17,185 nt of DNA from an uncultured Bacteroidales bacterium (GTDB lineage Bacteria; Bacteroidota; Bacteroidia; Bacteroidales; Paludibacteraceae): NCBI GenBank assembly GCA_903929065.1, contig CAIYTJ010000079.1:1-17185 (forward strand), written 5' to 3'. Shown here piece by piece: positions 1 through 7,578 of the stretch (the first letter of the stretch is position 1; each line of letters opens with the position of its first letter). The position numbers were made by a program, and so were the translations under genes. Under the pieces are notes generated by a model, which saw only the letters and a list, made by a program, of their open reading frames with translations, did no database searches and was not told the origin of the DNA.

Positions 1-99
1 AGACAAATATACTACATTTTTGTGATATTACCAAATAAATACGACATTATATTATTCTTATTACTTATTATAAATTAGCTCAACTCTATTTTATAAAAA

Positions 100-139
100 A
101 AACTTTTCCAATCCGTCATCCAACGGATTGGAAAAGTTT
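100..139 (-). terminator. Rho-independent terminator of the hypothetical gene at 148-819
   Basis: A perfect 17-bp stem (100-116 with 123-139) encloses a 6-nt loop. Read on the minus strand it is followed by a run of T (the A-run at 95-100). It begins 8 bases after the stop codon of the minus-strand gene, which is where an intrinsic terminator should be. Bases 1-99 hold no gene that I can see. Confidence 0.9.
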
Positions 140-147
140 AGAAAGGA

Positions 148-819
148 TTACCCCACCACCATAGCACTCATAGTGATACTCCACGGACCACATTCGCCGC
201 GCGTATTCACCCAGCGAAGCCAGTAGTAAATCGTTTTTCCGGCTTTAGCTCCATCAAACTTTACGGTATACGGAGAGGCAGTGCATGTTGCCACGTAACT
301 GAGTTCCGAAGCATCCTTAGGCGCTTCACCATCCACTTTCATGTAAATTTCGCAACCATGAACACCGGCAGGTTTAGCGTTGCTGTGTGCCGAAGCTTCG
401 TCGTAATAACGAAGGGTGTGTTGTTGGCGTACCGAAAAATCAATAGTTCCTACCGGACTGGTAGCGGGAGCAGGAGTTGGTGTACGGGTTCCGGTTTTTA
501 CAGTCAGACCCATGCGGGTGCGGTCGCTGTCCGTTACCTTATCATTATTACTCAACCATTGAGCCACGAACGGCCGAATGGCTTTCTCATACTCGTAACG
601 GGCGTCGTCCTTGGCGGTAACGTCGGCTGCCGTACGGTTTTGTTTGTTACTGGCCTTGCTAAAGGCACTCACCCAGTCAGTCTGAAATGTTTTGACTTTC
701 GCCAACCCATCCACAGAAATTCCCCATATGGTTTTGTTTTGTTCGGCATTATCTACCAAACATTCCTGCCAAATGTTGAATTCCGCGTCGCTACCGGGAA
801 TGAAATCTGAATTACTCAT
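148..819 (-). CDS. Conserved-looking hypothetical protein with a C-terminal Fn3-like region
   Basis: The 223-residue product has no signal peptide or membrane segment. Residues 1-105 are hydrophilic and probably helical, with several Trp residues. A Thr/Pro/Ala linker (about 107-122) follows, then a beta-rich C-terminal part. The pattern there, with a YYWLRWVNTRGECGPWS segment near the end, resembles the last strands of a fibronectin type III fold, where an aromatic-rich strand and a GPWS-like motif are typical. The gene stands alone, has a perfect terminator just downstream, and is followed upstream by repeat DNA, so it is probably monocistronic. I see no clear TAnnTTTG box ahead of the ATG. 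The function is unknown. The intact frame, good codon use and terminator make it a real gene. Confidence 0.8.
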   Translation of the reverse strand: MSNSDFIPGSDAEFNIWQECLVDNAEQNKTIWGISVDGLAKVKTFQTDWVSAFSKASNKQNRTAADVTAKDDARYEYEKAIRPFVAQWLSNNDKVTDSDRTRMGLTVKTGTRTPTPAPATSPVGTIDFSVRQQHTLRYYDEASAHSNAKPAGVHGCEIYMKVDGEAPKDASELSYVATCTASPYTVKFDGAKAGKTIYYWLRWVNTRGECGPWSITMSAMVVG

Positions 820-925
820 CTTTCCAGGGTTTTTTGTTTTACAATAGAAAATTATCTAATCGGGAAATTGAAATTTTGTTTTAAAAATGTATGTACTTAG
901 AAATATTTAATGATATATTTTAGTA

Positions 926-1038
926 ATGACCCCAAAACCCCCAACTGGGGGCTTAAGAGTGCTTCTAAGAAGCGACCTTGGGTAATTAAATATTAGCGAT
1001 CCTGTCTTAAAGCCCCCAGTTGGGGGTTTGGGGGTCAT
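926..1038. repeat. 113-bp inverted-repeat element (MITE- or REP-pair-like)
   Basis: The arms 926-958 and 1005-1038 are near-perfect inverted repeats of about 33 bp that differ by single-base changes and indels. Each arm also holds its own hairpin, CCCCCAACTGGGGG or its complement. The core between them is AT-rich, has a small GCTTC/GAAGC hairpin (961-973) and carries no gene. No target-site duplication is visible at the ends. The structure fits a non-autonomous mobile element or a paired palindromic repeat. Which one it is cannot be told from a single copy. Confidence 0.75.
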
Positions 1039-1065
1039 AGAAGATAAAAAAACATATCTTTCCCA

Positions 1066-1380
1066 GACCTCAGCGAAACTTCCGCATTTTAATCGCAAAC
1101 TTTCCGGCTTTAATCGCAAACATTAGCTGACGTCAGCGGAACTTCCGCATTTTAATCGCAAACTTTCCGGCTTTAATCGCAAATATTTTCCGACGTCAGC
1201 GGAACTTCCGCATTTTAATGGCAAACAGTCCGGTTTTAACCGCAAAGATTTCCTTACGTCTGTTGAATTTCCACATTTTAATGGCAAATATTCCGGCTTT
1301 AATCACAAACTTTTCCTGACGTCAGCCGAACTTCCGCATTTTAATCGCAAACCTTCCGGCTTTAACCGTAAACTTTACCG
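1066..1380. repeat. Five tandem 63-bp units, each made of 21-bp blocks
   Basis: Units start at 1066, 1129, 1192, 1255 and 1318 and each is exactly 63 bp. Within a unit, two consecutive 21-bp blocks (ACTTCCGCATTTTAATCGCAA and the variant ACTTTCCGGCTTTAATCGC) are clearly related to each other. The third block carries the palindrome GCTGACGTCAGC. The sequence GCGGAACTTCCGC at the junctions is a second palindrome. Units 3 and 4 are more diverged. Degenerate copies (TTCCGGCTTTAATGG) continue to about 1430. No long reading frame survives through it, since the minus-strand frame hits TGA once per unit. It is not a CRISPR because there are no unique spacers. Confidence 0.85.
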
Positions 1381-1696
1381 AAGCTCTGAAAATGTTTCCG
1401 GCTTTAATGGAAAAGCTCCGCTGAGCTTCCCAGAAGTTTTCTGAGTTTCCTGAAATCATTCTTTGTAAGCGAAAAAAAGCGGCACAATCCAACCGAAACT
1501 ATTCATATTGCTTATCCGGTTTTAGATATGTTCAGGCACTAAATACAAACCCACTGTGTTCACTTTTCAGGTGCAGACCGCACCGCTTTTCTCACTAAAA
1601 TTTCAAAGAAGAATTAATGCTGCAATATTATAGCTTTTATTTTTAACCCATTCTAATTTTTTTCTCATTTTTTTCTCATTAAATTCTAATTTTTCG
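1381..1696. other. Gene-free AT-rich intergenic stretch
   Basis: This stretch begins with decayed copies of the preceding tandem repeat (to about 1430). It continues through sequence with no convincing reading frame and ends in a TTTTTTCTCATT-rich tract directly repeated near 1660-1680. I see no gene or RNA structure that I can name. Confidence 0.5.
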
Positions 1697-1704
1697 TACT
1701 TTTG
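1697..1704 (+). promoter_or_regulatory. Candidate Bacteroidota -7 box (TACTTTTG)
   Basis: TACTTTTG matches the TAnnTTTG -7 element known for the primary sigma factor of Bacteroidota. It points toward the kinase gene, but the leader to that ATG would be about 340 nt and full of hairpins. A 39-codon reading frame with a signal-peptide-like start (1717-1836) lies immediately downstream, so the promoter may belong to that remnant instead. No clear -33 element is visible. Confidence 0.4.
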
Positions 1705-1716
1705 GCGTTAAATATT

Positions 1717-1836
1717 ATGAAATTAAAAAAAATGGTGTTTGTTCTTATAAGTTTTCCAGAAAATGAGACTTTTTTGTTCATTTGTAAGCAGCATTGTATT
1801 AATCAGATTATTTATCCCGAAGGGATTAAACTTTAA
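1717..1836 (+). pseudogene. Possible remnant of a short secreted protein (39 codons)
   Basis: An ATG just downstream of a TACTTTTG box opens a frame that starts MKLKKMVFVLIS, like the beginning of a signal peptide. It then reads through non-descript sequence and ends inside the hairpin repeats that begin at 1814. The promoter-plus-start arrangement suggests a gene whose body was lost or replaced by repeats. It is equally possible that this is chance. No family is recognisable. Confidence 0.2.
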
Positions 1837-2002
1837 TAACCCCGTACGAAGTGCGGGGAATTCGATAGTACAAAAAAAACAACCCTGTAAGGGTTGAATG
1901 TTAGTGTTTCTCAAGTTCAACCCTTACAGGGTTGCTTTTATATCTCGTTTATTCCGTGGGTTTTACCCACGGTTATGCACATTAAACCCCATTCGGGGTT
2001 TA
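1814..2002. repeat. Cluster of REP-like hairpins upstream of the kinase
   Basis: The cluster holds five separate structures. They are ATCCC-GAA-GGGAT (1814-1826); a CCCCGTAC/GTGCGGGG stem with a GAA loop (1840-1858); a perfect 19-bp inverted repeat 1880-1898 with 1916-1934, each arm itself a small palindrome (AACCCTGTAAGGGTT); CCGTGGG-TTTTA-CCCACGG (1954-1972); and TAAACCCC-ATTC-GGGGTTTA (1983-2002). Such strings are typical of extragenic palindromic repeats. No REP-associated transposase lies in the window. Confidence 0.75.
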
Positions 2003-2047
2003 GGCATTGAAAAGTATAATTAATTTATTTCATATAAAATTCATCCT

Positions 2048-3391
2048 ATGAAAACCCGAATTATCACGTATTTATCTGTATTAGGCATTTTGCTGTTATT
2101 AGTATCCCAGGGATATATTGTGTACGAAAATTATCAGCAGACCCGGAAATCGTTGATACGCGAATCGGATGCAATCATGGAAGATGCTTTTAGAAAAGAC
2201 ATTACTATCCGGAATAAAATATATAAACAGATTACTCATGAGGATTCGGTGACGATAATCCCACCACCTACCAAAGATAACACAGAAAAAGTGGATATGA
2301 GTAAATATAAGGATCATGGAAACAATACGTTGGGAATAATTGACCTTGCTGTAAGTAATTATATCAACGGCAAAGTACCCATAAATATTAGCAGACTGGA
2401 CAGTTTGACTGGTACAATTCTTAAAGCGCGGGATATCAATTCAGCTTATTCGGTCAACATTATTGATTCCCTGCCCACCAAGGTAGTGATTCATTCCACC
2501 AAAGACTTTAAATCTTCGGCACTTGTGATTCATTCTAAAATGCTGTTGATTGATTTCCAACGGAAAAAATCGTTGCAGTTGATTTTGATTAATCCTTTTC
2601 AAAGCATTTTTAAAAGGATATGGGTGATGCTTACTTCTTCGTTTCTGCTGTCGCTTTTCTGTTTCTACGGACTTTGGTTTTTGTTTCGCACGCAAGCCCG
2701 CCAGAAAAAAATGATGGAAGTAAAGAACGACTTTTTCGGAAATACGGCGCATGAATTGAAACGTCCCGTGGCACAATTGCATATAGCCCTGGAAGCACTT
2801 TCCAAACCGGCTACCCTTGATAATACTGCCAAAAGGGAACGTTATCTGGCTATCTCGGCAGAAGCTACCCGCGATATGTCGGAAAAAATTACCATGATTA
2901 TGACACTGTCTATGGCCGAGGAAGGAGTTTTCAAACTGAATTATTCAAAATTCAATTTATTGGAAGAAGTTCAAAAACTGAAAGAACAATTTTCGGTGGT
3001 GACGGATAAAGAAGTAAATATACTGATAGAAAATGAAGCGGATGATTGCAGTATTCAGGCCGACCGGGAGCATCTGCGCCAATGCCTGGCCAACCTGCTG
3101 GATAATGCCATAAAATATTCGGGCGGTTCGGTGCTGATTTCCATTACGCTAAAAAAACTGAAAGATTCGTTGTGCGTGTCGGTAAAAGATAACGGAATTG
3201 GAATTAAGGCCGATAAACTGGACAGCGTATTCAATAAATACACACGGCTGAATGCCGGAGCCGGTTCTCCAACAGGATTTGGCATAGGGCTAAGCTACGT
3301 AAAAACCGTGGTGGAAAAACACGCCGGACGCATTGAAGTTTTCAGCGAACCGGATAAAGGCAGCGAATTTATGTTGTATTTGCCGGTGTAA
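2048..3391 (+). CDS. Membrane sensor histidine kinase (HisKA type)
   Basis: The 447-residue kinase of a two-component system has TM1 at about 6-27, a periplasmic sensor region of roughly 160 residues with no recognisable domain, and TM2 at about 190-213. Next come a HisKA dimerisation domain with phospho-acceptor His235 in NTAHELKRP and a HATPase_c domain. The ATPase domain shows the N box (N349, N353), the G1 box DNGIGI (381-386), an F-box region FNKYTR (395-400) and the G2 box GFGIGLS (410-416). All residues needed for ATP binding and autophosphorylation are present. The residue four after His is Arg239, where most HisKA kinases have Thr or Asn, a position linked to phosphatase activity. 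The partner is almost certainly the response regulator at 3592. The overall style is close to the Bacteroides RprX type, but I do not assign the name. Confidence 0.95.
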   Translation: MKTRIITYLSVLGILLLLVSQGYIVYENYQQTRKSLIRESDAIMEDAFRKDITIRNKIYKQITHEDSVTIIPPPTKDNTEKVDMSKYKDHGNNTLGIIDLAVSNYINGKVPINISRLDSLTGTILKARDINSAYSVNIIDSLPTKVVIHSTKDFKSSALVIHSKMLLIDFQRKKSLQLILINPFQSIFKRIWVMLTSSFLLSLFCFYGLWFLFRTQARQKKMMEVKNDFFGNTAHELKRPVAQLHIALEALSKPATLDNTAKRERYLAISAEATRDMSEKITMIMTLSMAEEGVFKLNYSKFNLLEEVQKLKEQFSVVTDKEVNILIENEADDCSIQADREHLRQCLANLLDNAIKYSGGSVLISITLKKLKDSLCVSVKDNGIGIKADKLDSVFNKYTRLNAGAGSPTGFGIGLSYVKTVVEKHAGRIEVFSEPDKGSEFMLYLPV

Positions 3392-3403
3392 GCTTCGCTG
3401 ATA

Positions 3404-3505
3404 GTTGCCCTTCGGGCGATAGTATGCCTTCGGCAGATATTCGCGATGCTGTTATTAGCCCTTCGGGCGGTAGTATACCTACGGTGATATTCGCAACATT
3501 GATAA
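3404..3505. repeat. Two tandem 51-bp hairpin repeats between kinase and regulator
   Basis: Two imperfect copies (3404-3454 and about 3455-3505) each contain the hairpin GCCCTTCGGGC, the word TAGTAT, a second CC..CGG hairpin and ATATTCGC. They are followed by the GAGCGAAGCGAG-type sequence at about 3512-3523 and its relative GAGCGCAGCGAAG near 3556. The whole 200-bp gap between the kinase and regulator genes is therefore extragenic palindromic sequence. It probably folds in the mRNA if the two genes are cotranscribed. Confidence 0.7.
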
Positions 3506-3591
3506 TATCACGAGCGAAGCGAGTTAATATCGCGACCAAAGGGAGCAACTAACATGAGCGCAGCGAAGTAATATCTAAAAACAAGAATAGA

Positions 3592-4284
3592 GTGAAAAAA
3601 ATCTTATTAATCGAAGACGACGCCAACCTGGCATTTATGATTACCGACGGGTTGGAAAGCGAAGGATTTAATGTCTTTCATATTACCAATGGTGAAGAAA
3701 TACTGGCAGCAATGGATGATTTTATTTTGCATATGCCCGATCTTATCCTGCTGGATGTAAATCTGAAAGGCGTGGTGAATGGATTTGAACTCAGTAAAAA
3801 AATCAGGCAACATTCGCAGGTTCCCATTATATTTACTACTGCCCGTACCCAAATTGAAGATATTCAGCAAGGTTTTAAAATAGGCAATGTAGATTATCTG
3901 AAAAAACCGTTTGGCGTACGTGAACTTATTTTACGCATCAACGAGCTTCTGTCGCGTAATCCGGTTTCGACCGGCCAGGATAAACTGTTTCAACTTGGCA
4001 GTTTTGTGTTTTCTCCTGCAACGCATTGCCTGCAACAGGCAGATGAAAAGAAGCATTTACAAAAAAATGAAAGTGATGTGCTGAAAATATTTTGCGAAAA
4101 TATAGGTAAGGTGGTGACTAAAACAGACATCCTTGAATCGGTTTGGCAGGACGAAGACCTCAAACAAAAAGAGGCATCACTTCATAACATCCTTTCGCTC
4201 CTCCGCAGCAAATTGAGCAATGATAAAACAGTAAATCTTGAAACAATTCACAAGACGGGTTGGAAACTGACGGTTGTTGGGTAG
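3592..4284 (+). CDS. OmpR-family response regulator
   Basis: The 230-residue regulator has a receiver domain (about 1-120) with acidic pocket Glu8/Asp9/Asp10, phospho-acceptor Asp55, Thr82/Thr83 and Lys105 before Pro106. A winged-helix Trans_reg_C domain (about 133-228) ends in the HKTGWKL wing. The start codon is GTG, because the receiver begins directly with MKKILLIEDD and no ATG fits. The loop after Asp55 is unusual: LDVNLKGVVNGFEL lacks the usual Pro and is one residue longer than the common D-x8-G spacing. The gene follows the kinase by 200 bp of hairpin repeats on the same strand and is its likely partner. The stop lies 33 bp from the convergent ribF stop. Confidence 0.95.
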   Translation: MKKILLIEDDANLAFMITDGLESEGFNVFHITNGEEILAAMDDFILHMPDLILLDVNLKGVVNGFELSKKIRQHSQVPIIFTTARTQIEDIQQGFKIGNVDYLKKPFGVRELILRINELLSRNPVSTGQDKLFQLGSFVFSPATHCLQQADEKKHLQKNESDVLKIFCENIGKVVTKTDILESVWQDEDLKQKEASLHNILSLLRSKLSNDKTVNLETIHKTGWKLTVVG

Positions 4285-4317
4285 GGAAATACAGCAAGTA
4301 GTTTCTGCATTCATTTA

Positions 4318-5250
4318 TCATTGACCATTAACCATTATTTTCTTCACCGTTTCCCTGTCCTTATTCAACTGCTCAATCAATTCATTCACTCCATTGAATT
4401 TTTGTTCGTCGCGAATTTTTTGAATAAACTCCACTTTGATGGTCTGATTGTAAATATCACGGTCGAAATCAAAGATATTTACTTCGAGGCTAATGTGGTT
4501 ATCGTCGGCAAGCGTCGGACGTGTGCCGATATTCATCATACCGGCGTAACGGTTTCCATTCCAGTAAACACGCACGGCATAAACTCCAAGCGGCGGAATC
4601 AGTTTATCGGAATCAACTACTTGCATATTAGCCGTAGGAAAACCAATCTTCCGCCCTACCCTGAAACCATCAATTACTCTTCCTGAAATTGCATAGGGAT
4701 ATCCCAGCAAGCGGTTGGCACGGACTATTTCGCCCTGTTGGATAGCAAGGCGAATTTCGGACGAACTGATATGTTCATCTTCGGAGGTACTGTAAGGCTG
4801 CGCCTGAATAACTTCCATGCCGAGTTGCTCACCATATTTTTTATATTCCGGAAATCCATCGGTGCGGTTATGCCCAAACCGGTGGTCGTGTCCTACGAGT
4901 AATGTTTTGACGTTGAAATGATTTTTCAGAATAATGTTCAGAAATTCATAAGCCGACAACTTAGCCATTTCCTTCGTAAAATCCAGTATAATAATTTCAT
5001 TCACCTTTGTTTTTTCCAACTGTTCGTTTTTTTCGTCCAACGTATTCAGAAGCTGTGGTTGAAAATCAGCGTTCAGCACCTTGCGCGGATGAACGGCAAA
5101 GGTTATAATCATACTCCTCAGGTTCCGGGCACGGGCAATTTCTTTCAGTTCCTCAATCAGAAACCGATGACCTACATGCACTCCGTCGAAAAACCCGACG
5201 GTAGCCACACAGGGTGCATCAGAAAAAGCAATGGGCGAATTTTCAGCCAT
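4318..5250 (-). CDS. ribF: Bifunctional riboflavin kinase / FAD synthetase
   Basis: This 310-residue enzyme converts riboflavin to FMN and FMN to FAD in the cytoplasm. The N-terminal adenylyltransferase domain shows GFFDGVHVGH (19-28), VGHDHRFG (119-126) and ISSSEIR (161-167). The C-terminal flavokinase domain shows GFPTAN (203-208), GVYAVRV, NIGTRPT (240-246) and LEVNIFDFDRDIY (255-267). The length and order of motifs are those of a normal complete RibF. It is the last gene of a minus-strand cluster with an HAD phosphatase (37 bp upstream) and lpdA, an FAD enzyme, which may explain the association. Confidence 0.97.
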   Translation of the reverse strand: MAENSPIAFSDAPCVATVGFFDGVHVGHRFLIEELKEIARARNLRSMIITFAVHPRKVLNADFQPQLLNTLDEKNEQLEKTKVNEIIILDFTKEMAKLSAYEFLNIILKNHFNVKTLLVGHDHRFGHNRTDGFPEYKKYGEQLGMEVIQAQPYSTSEDEHISSSEIRLAIQQGEIVRANRLLGYPYAISGRVIDGFRVGRKIGFPTANMQVVDSDKLIPPLGVYAVRVYWNGNRYAGMMNIGTRPTLADDNHISLEVNIFDFDRDIYNQTIKVEFIQKIRDEQKFNGVNELIEQLNKDRETVKKIMVNGQ

Positions 5251-5287
5251 AAATTACTATTTACCAGTTATTTTTTACCTTATCCTT

Positions 5288-5923
5288 TTACAAAAAAGTT
5301 CCATCTTCGGTCAAAAATCCAAGATCTTCGTTTGCCTCCACCAGATAAGTTTGAATGCCGAGTTTGGCAGCCTGTTCAATATTCTTTAATCCATCGTCGA
5401 GAAACAAACATTCTTCAGGCGTCACACCGGCGTCAGCCAACACAGCTTCGAATATTTCCAGATCCGGTTTTGCCATTCCCATTTCGTAGGATAAATAGCA
5501 TTTATCAAAAACATCCCGAATATCCAACCCAAACCGGGCAAACTCATTTTTTGCAGGTATATTGATGTGTATCGGATTGGTATTGCTCAGCAGAAACAGT
5601 CGAAATCTCTTCTTTAATTCCAATAAAATTTCAATCTTCTTATCCGGGACATCACACAAAAACAAACACCAGGCTTCATCAATTTCTTTATCAGTCAGCG
5701 GGATTTGTGCCTGTTTGCGAATCTCATCCCTGAATTGTTCGACACTAAGATGGCCCTTTTCAAATTCAAGAAAAAAACCTTTTTGTCCGTAATTATTCAG
5801 ATTATTTCCAAAATCTTTTACTCCCAAATCCTTAAACCCCTGAATACACCTCTCCAAATCAAGATTTATTAAAACTCCACCGAAATCGAAAATCAGGGTG
5901 GTTATATGATTGAATTGTTTCAT
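5288..5923 (-). CDS. HAD-superfamily hydrolase (YihX-like phosphatase)
   Basis: The 211-residue protein has the four HAD motifs. Motif I is IFDFGGVL with nucleophile Asp13. Motif II is LLSNTNP (Ser113, Asn114). Motif III is Lys152 in GMAKPD. Motif IV is FLDDGLKN (Asp176, Asp177). The helical cap lies between motifs I and II, as in subfamily IA. The second Asp of motif I is Gly15, as in the DFGGV/DLGNV subgroup that includes YihX-like sugar-phosphate phosphatases, so reduced or altered acid/base chemistry is expected. The exact substrate cannot be told. Its place between lpdA and ribF allows a role in flavin-phosphate removal, but that is only inference. Confidence 0.9.
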   Translation of the reverse strand: MKQFNHITTLIFDFGGVLINLDLERCIQGFKDLGVKDFGNNLNNYGQKGFFLEFEKGHLSVEQFRDEIRKQAQIPLTDKEIDEAWCLFLCDVPDKKIEILLELKKRFRLFLLSNTNPIHINIPAKNEFARFGLDIRDVFDKCYLSYEMGMAKPDLEIFEAVLADAGVTPEECLFLDDGLKNIEQAAKLGIQTYLVEANEDLGFLTEDGTFL

Positions 5924-5988
5924 TTTAAAAATAATCAGGAAACTTACTTGACAATCATTTTCCCGAAAGATGTTTTTCTGAATTAGAA

Positions 5989-7344
5989 TTAAAAACTGAA
6001 TATCGTTTCGCGGAAAATTTCACTGACCGTCGGGTGCGGGAAAACCACTTCCTGCAATTCCGTGAGTGTCATTTCCTGCTCAATGGCCATACTGGCACCA
6101 TAAATGATTTCACTTGCCGGGTTTCCAAGCATATGTACGCCAATTATTTCACCATACTTATCACCAATCAACACTTTACAAAGTCCGTTACCACCTTCAT
6201 TTTCGGCCATAAACCGTCCGGCATAAGTCATGGGAAGTTTAGCCACTTTGAATCCTATTCCTTTTTGTTTGGCAGATTCTTCGGTTTCACCCACACCCGC
6301 CACTTCCGGATTGGTATAAACCACTCCCGGAATAGCATCGTATCGCATTCTGTCTTCGCGGTTGGTAAGATTATTTATCACCACTTCGGCTTCACGGTAG
6401 GCAGTATGCGCCAGTAACGAGAATCCGGTAACATCGCCGGCCGCAAATACATTCGGTACATTGGTACGCATCTTTTCATCCGTTTTAATTCCGCCTTTGA
6501 ACAGTTCCACGTTCAGCTTTTCCAATCCAAAACCGCTGGTTACAGGACGACGGCCAACACTTACCAATATTTTTTCGCCTTCAACAATTTCTGTCTGTCC
6601 GTCTTTTTCGAAAATGACTTTATGGCCTTCAATTTTCACCACTTTGGCGAGCAGATTGAATTCAATTCCTTTCTTTGCATAAATTTCGCGAAGCATAACC
6701 GAAATCTCCACATCATTATTTCCCAAAATCTCCGGCAACATTTCCACAATGGTGACTTTTGTACCCAGACTATTATATAAACTGGCAAATTCCATCCCGA
6801 TAACGCCGCCGCCAATAATTACCAGCGAAGCCGGTTGTTCTTTCATATCCAGAATTTCGCGGTTTGTCAGAATAATGTCACCTGCCTCAGCCAATCCGGG
6901 AATAGGTGGAACAAAAGCTTCTGAACCGGTACAAATCAACAAATTAGTTCCGGAATAGGTTTCTCCGTTGCATGCTACTTCAAATCTACCGGCATTCTTT
7001 CCCTGAATCATGGCTTCGCCTTTGACAACGGTAACATGATTCAATTTCATTTTTGAATCAACGCCTGCAACCAGTTTCCGGACTATTTTATTTTTACGCG
7101 CTACAATTTTGCCATAATCGAACCGGATATTTTCGCCATAAACTCCGTATTTATCACCATGTAAAGCATTTTCATACGTTTTGGCACTGTATAGCATGGT
7201 TTTGGTTGGAATACAGCCTTCGTTCAGACAGACTCCACCGAGACTTTTCTTTTCGAATATCAACACTGAAAGTCCGTTATGACCTGCCCTTTCGGCTGCT
7301 ACGTAACCGGCCGGTCCGCTTCCTATTATCATTAAATCGTACAT
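5989..7344 (-). CDS. lpdA: Dihydrolipoyl dehydrogenase (E3)
   Basis: This 451-residue FAD/NAD-dependent disulfide oxidoreductase reoxidises the lipoyl groups of 2-oxoacid dehydrogenase and glycine-cleavage complexes. The FAD-binding GSGPAG is at 8-13 and the redox disulfide Cys39-Cys44 sits in GGVCLNEGCIPTK. The NAD motif IGGGVIGMEFA is at 177-187 and the second FAD contact AAGDV at 301-305. The C-terminal catalytic His437-Glu442 pair lies in HPTVSE. The protein is complete and of normal length. No E1/E2 gene is adjacent. It heads the lpdA-HAD-ribF cluster (65 bp to the HAD gene), with a TATCTTTG promoter box 45 bp upstream. Confidence 0.96.
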   Translation of the reverse strand: MYDLMIIGSGPAGYVAAERAGHNGLSVLIFEKKSLGGVCLNEGCIPTKTMLYSAKTYENALHGDKYGVYGENIRFDYGKIVARKNKIVRKLVAGVDSKMKLNHVTVVKGEAMIQGKNAGRFEVACNGETYSGTNLLICTGSEAFVPPIPGLAEAGDIILTNREILDMKEQPASLVIIGGGVIGMEFASLYNSLGTKVTIVEMLPEILGNNDVEISVMLREIYAKKGIEFNLLAKVVKIEGHKVIFEKDGQTEIVEGEKILVSVGRRPVTSGFGLEKLNVELFKGGIKTDEKMRTNVPNVFAAGDVTGFSLLAHTAYREAEVVINNLTNREDRMRYDAIPGVVYTNPEVAGVGETEESAKQKGIGFKVAKLPMTYAGRFMAENEGGNGLCKVLIGDKYGEIIGVHMLGNPASEIIYGASMAIEQEMTLTELQEVVFPHPTVSEIFRETIFSF

Positions 7345-7388
7345 ATTTCTGGTTTTATAGTTGTTTACTTAGTTGAAAAATAATTTTA

Positions 7389-7396
7389 CAAAGATA
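7389..7396 (-). promoter_or_regulatory. Promoter -7 box of the lpdA-HAD-ribF cluster
   Basis: On the minus strand TATCTTTG is an exact TAnnTTTG match, 45 bases ahead of the lpdA ATG. The -33 side is AT-rich without a clear TTG. The rest of the 234-bp gap (7345-7578) holds no gene or hairpin that I can see. It lacks the upstream elements found at the stress promoters further right. Confidence 0.65.
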
Positions 7397-7578
7397 TAAA
7401 TTTGAACTGATATTAAGAAGTTGAATTAGTAAAACGATTTTAAACCGAATTCGTTTAAAATCTGGTTGAATTTACCGGGATATATTTCCATAAAAACAGT
7501 AATCGAAAAAGTCAACGAGAAATCTGAATTTGCAAATAATCCGGGTCAGCACATCTATTAAATCTATTACACACTACA

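Noticed and set aside
907..1119. 70-aa minus-strand protein
   Set aside because: It is a translation of the inverted-repeat element and the first tandem-repeat unit.
1066..1380. CRISPR array
   Set aside because: Units are contiguous tandem repeats that differ by scattered substitutions, there are no unique spacers of constant length between identical repeats, and no cas gene is present.
3592..4284. The OmpR-type regulator here as controller of the six shared promoters
   Set aside because: OmpR-type proteins do bind 11-bp-spaced direct repeats, but nothing in the sequence links this regulator to those sites, and its own gene lacks the motif. It was kept only as one untested possibility.
4918..5565. 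215-aa plus-strand frame
   Set aside because: It lies opposite ribF and the HAD gene, which have complete families and motifs, so it is a shadow frame.
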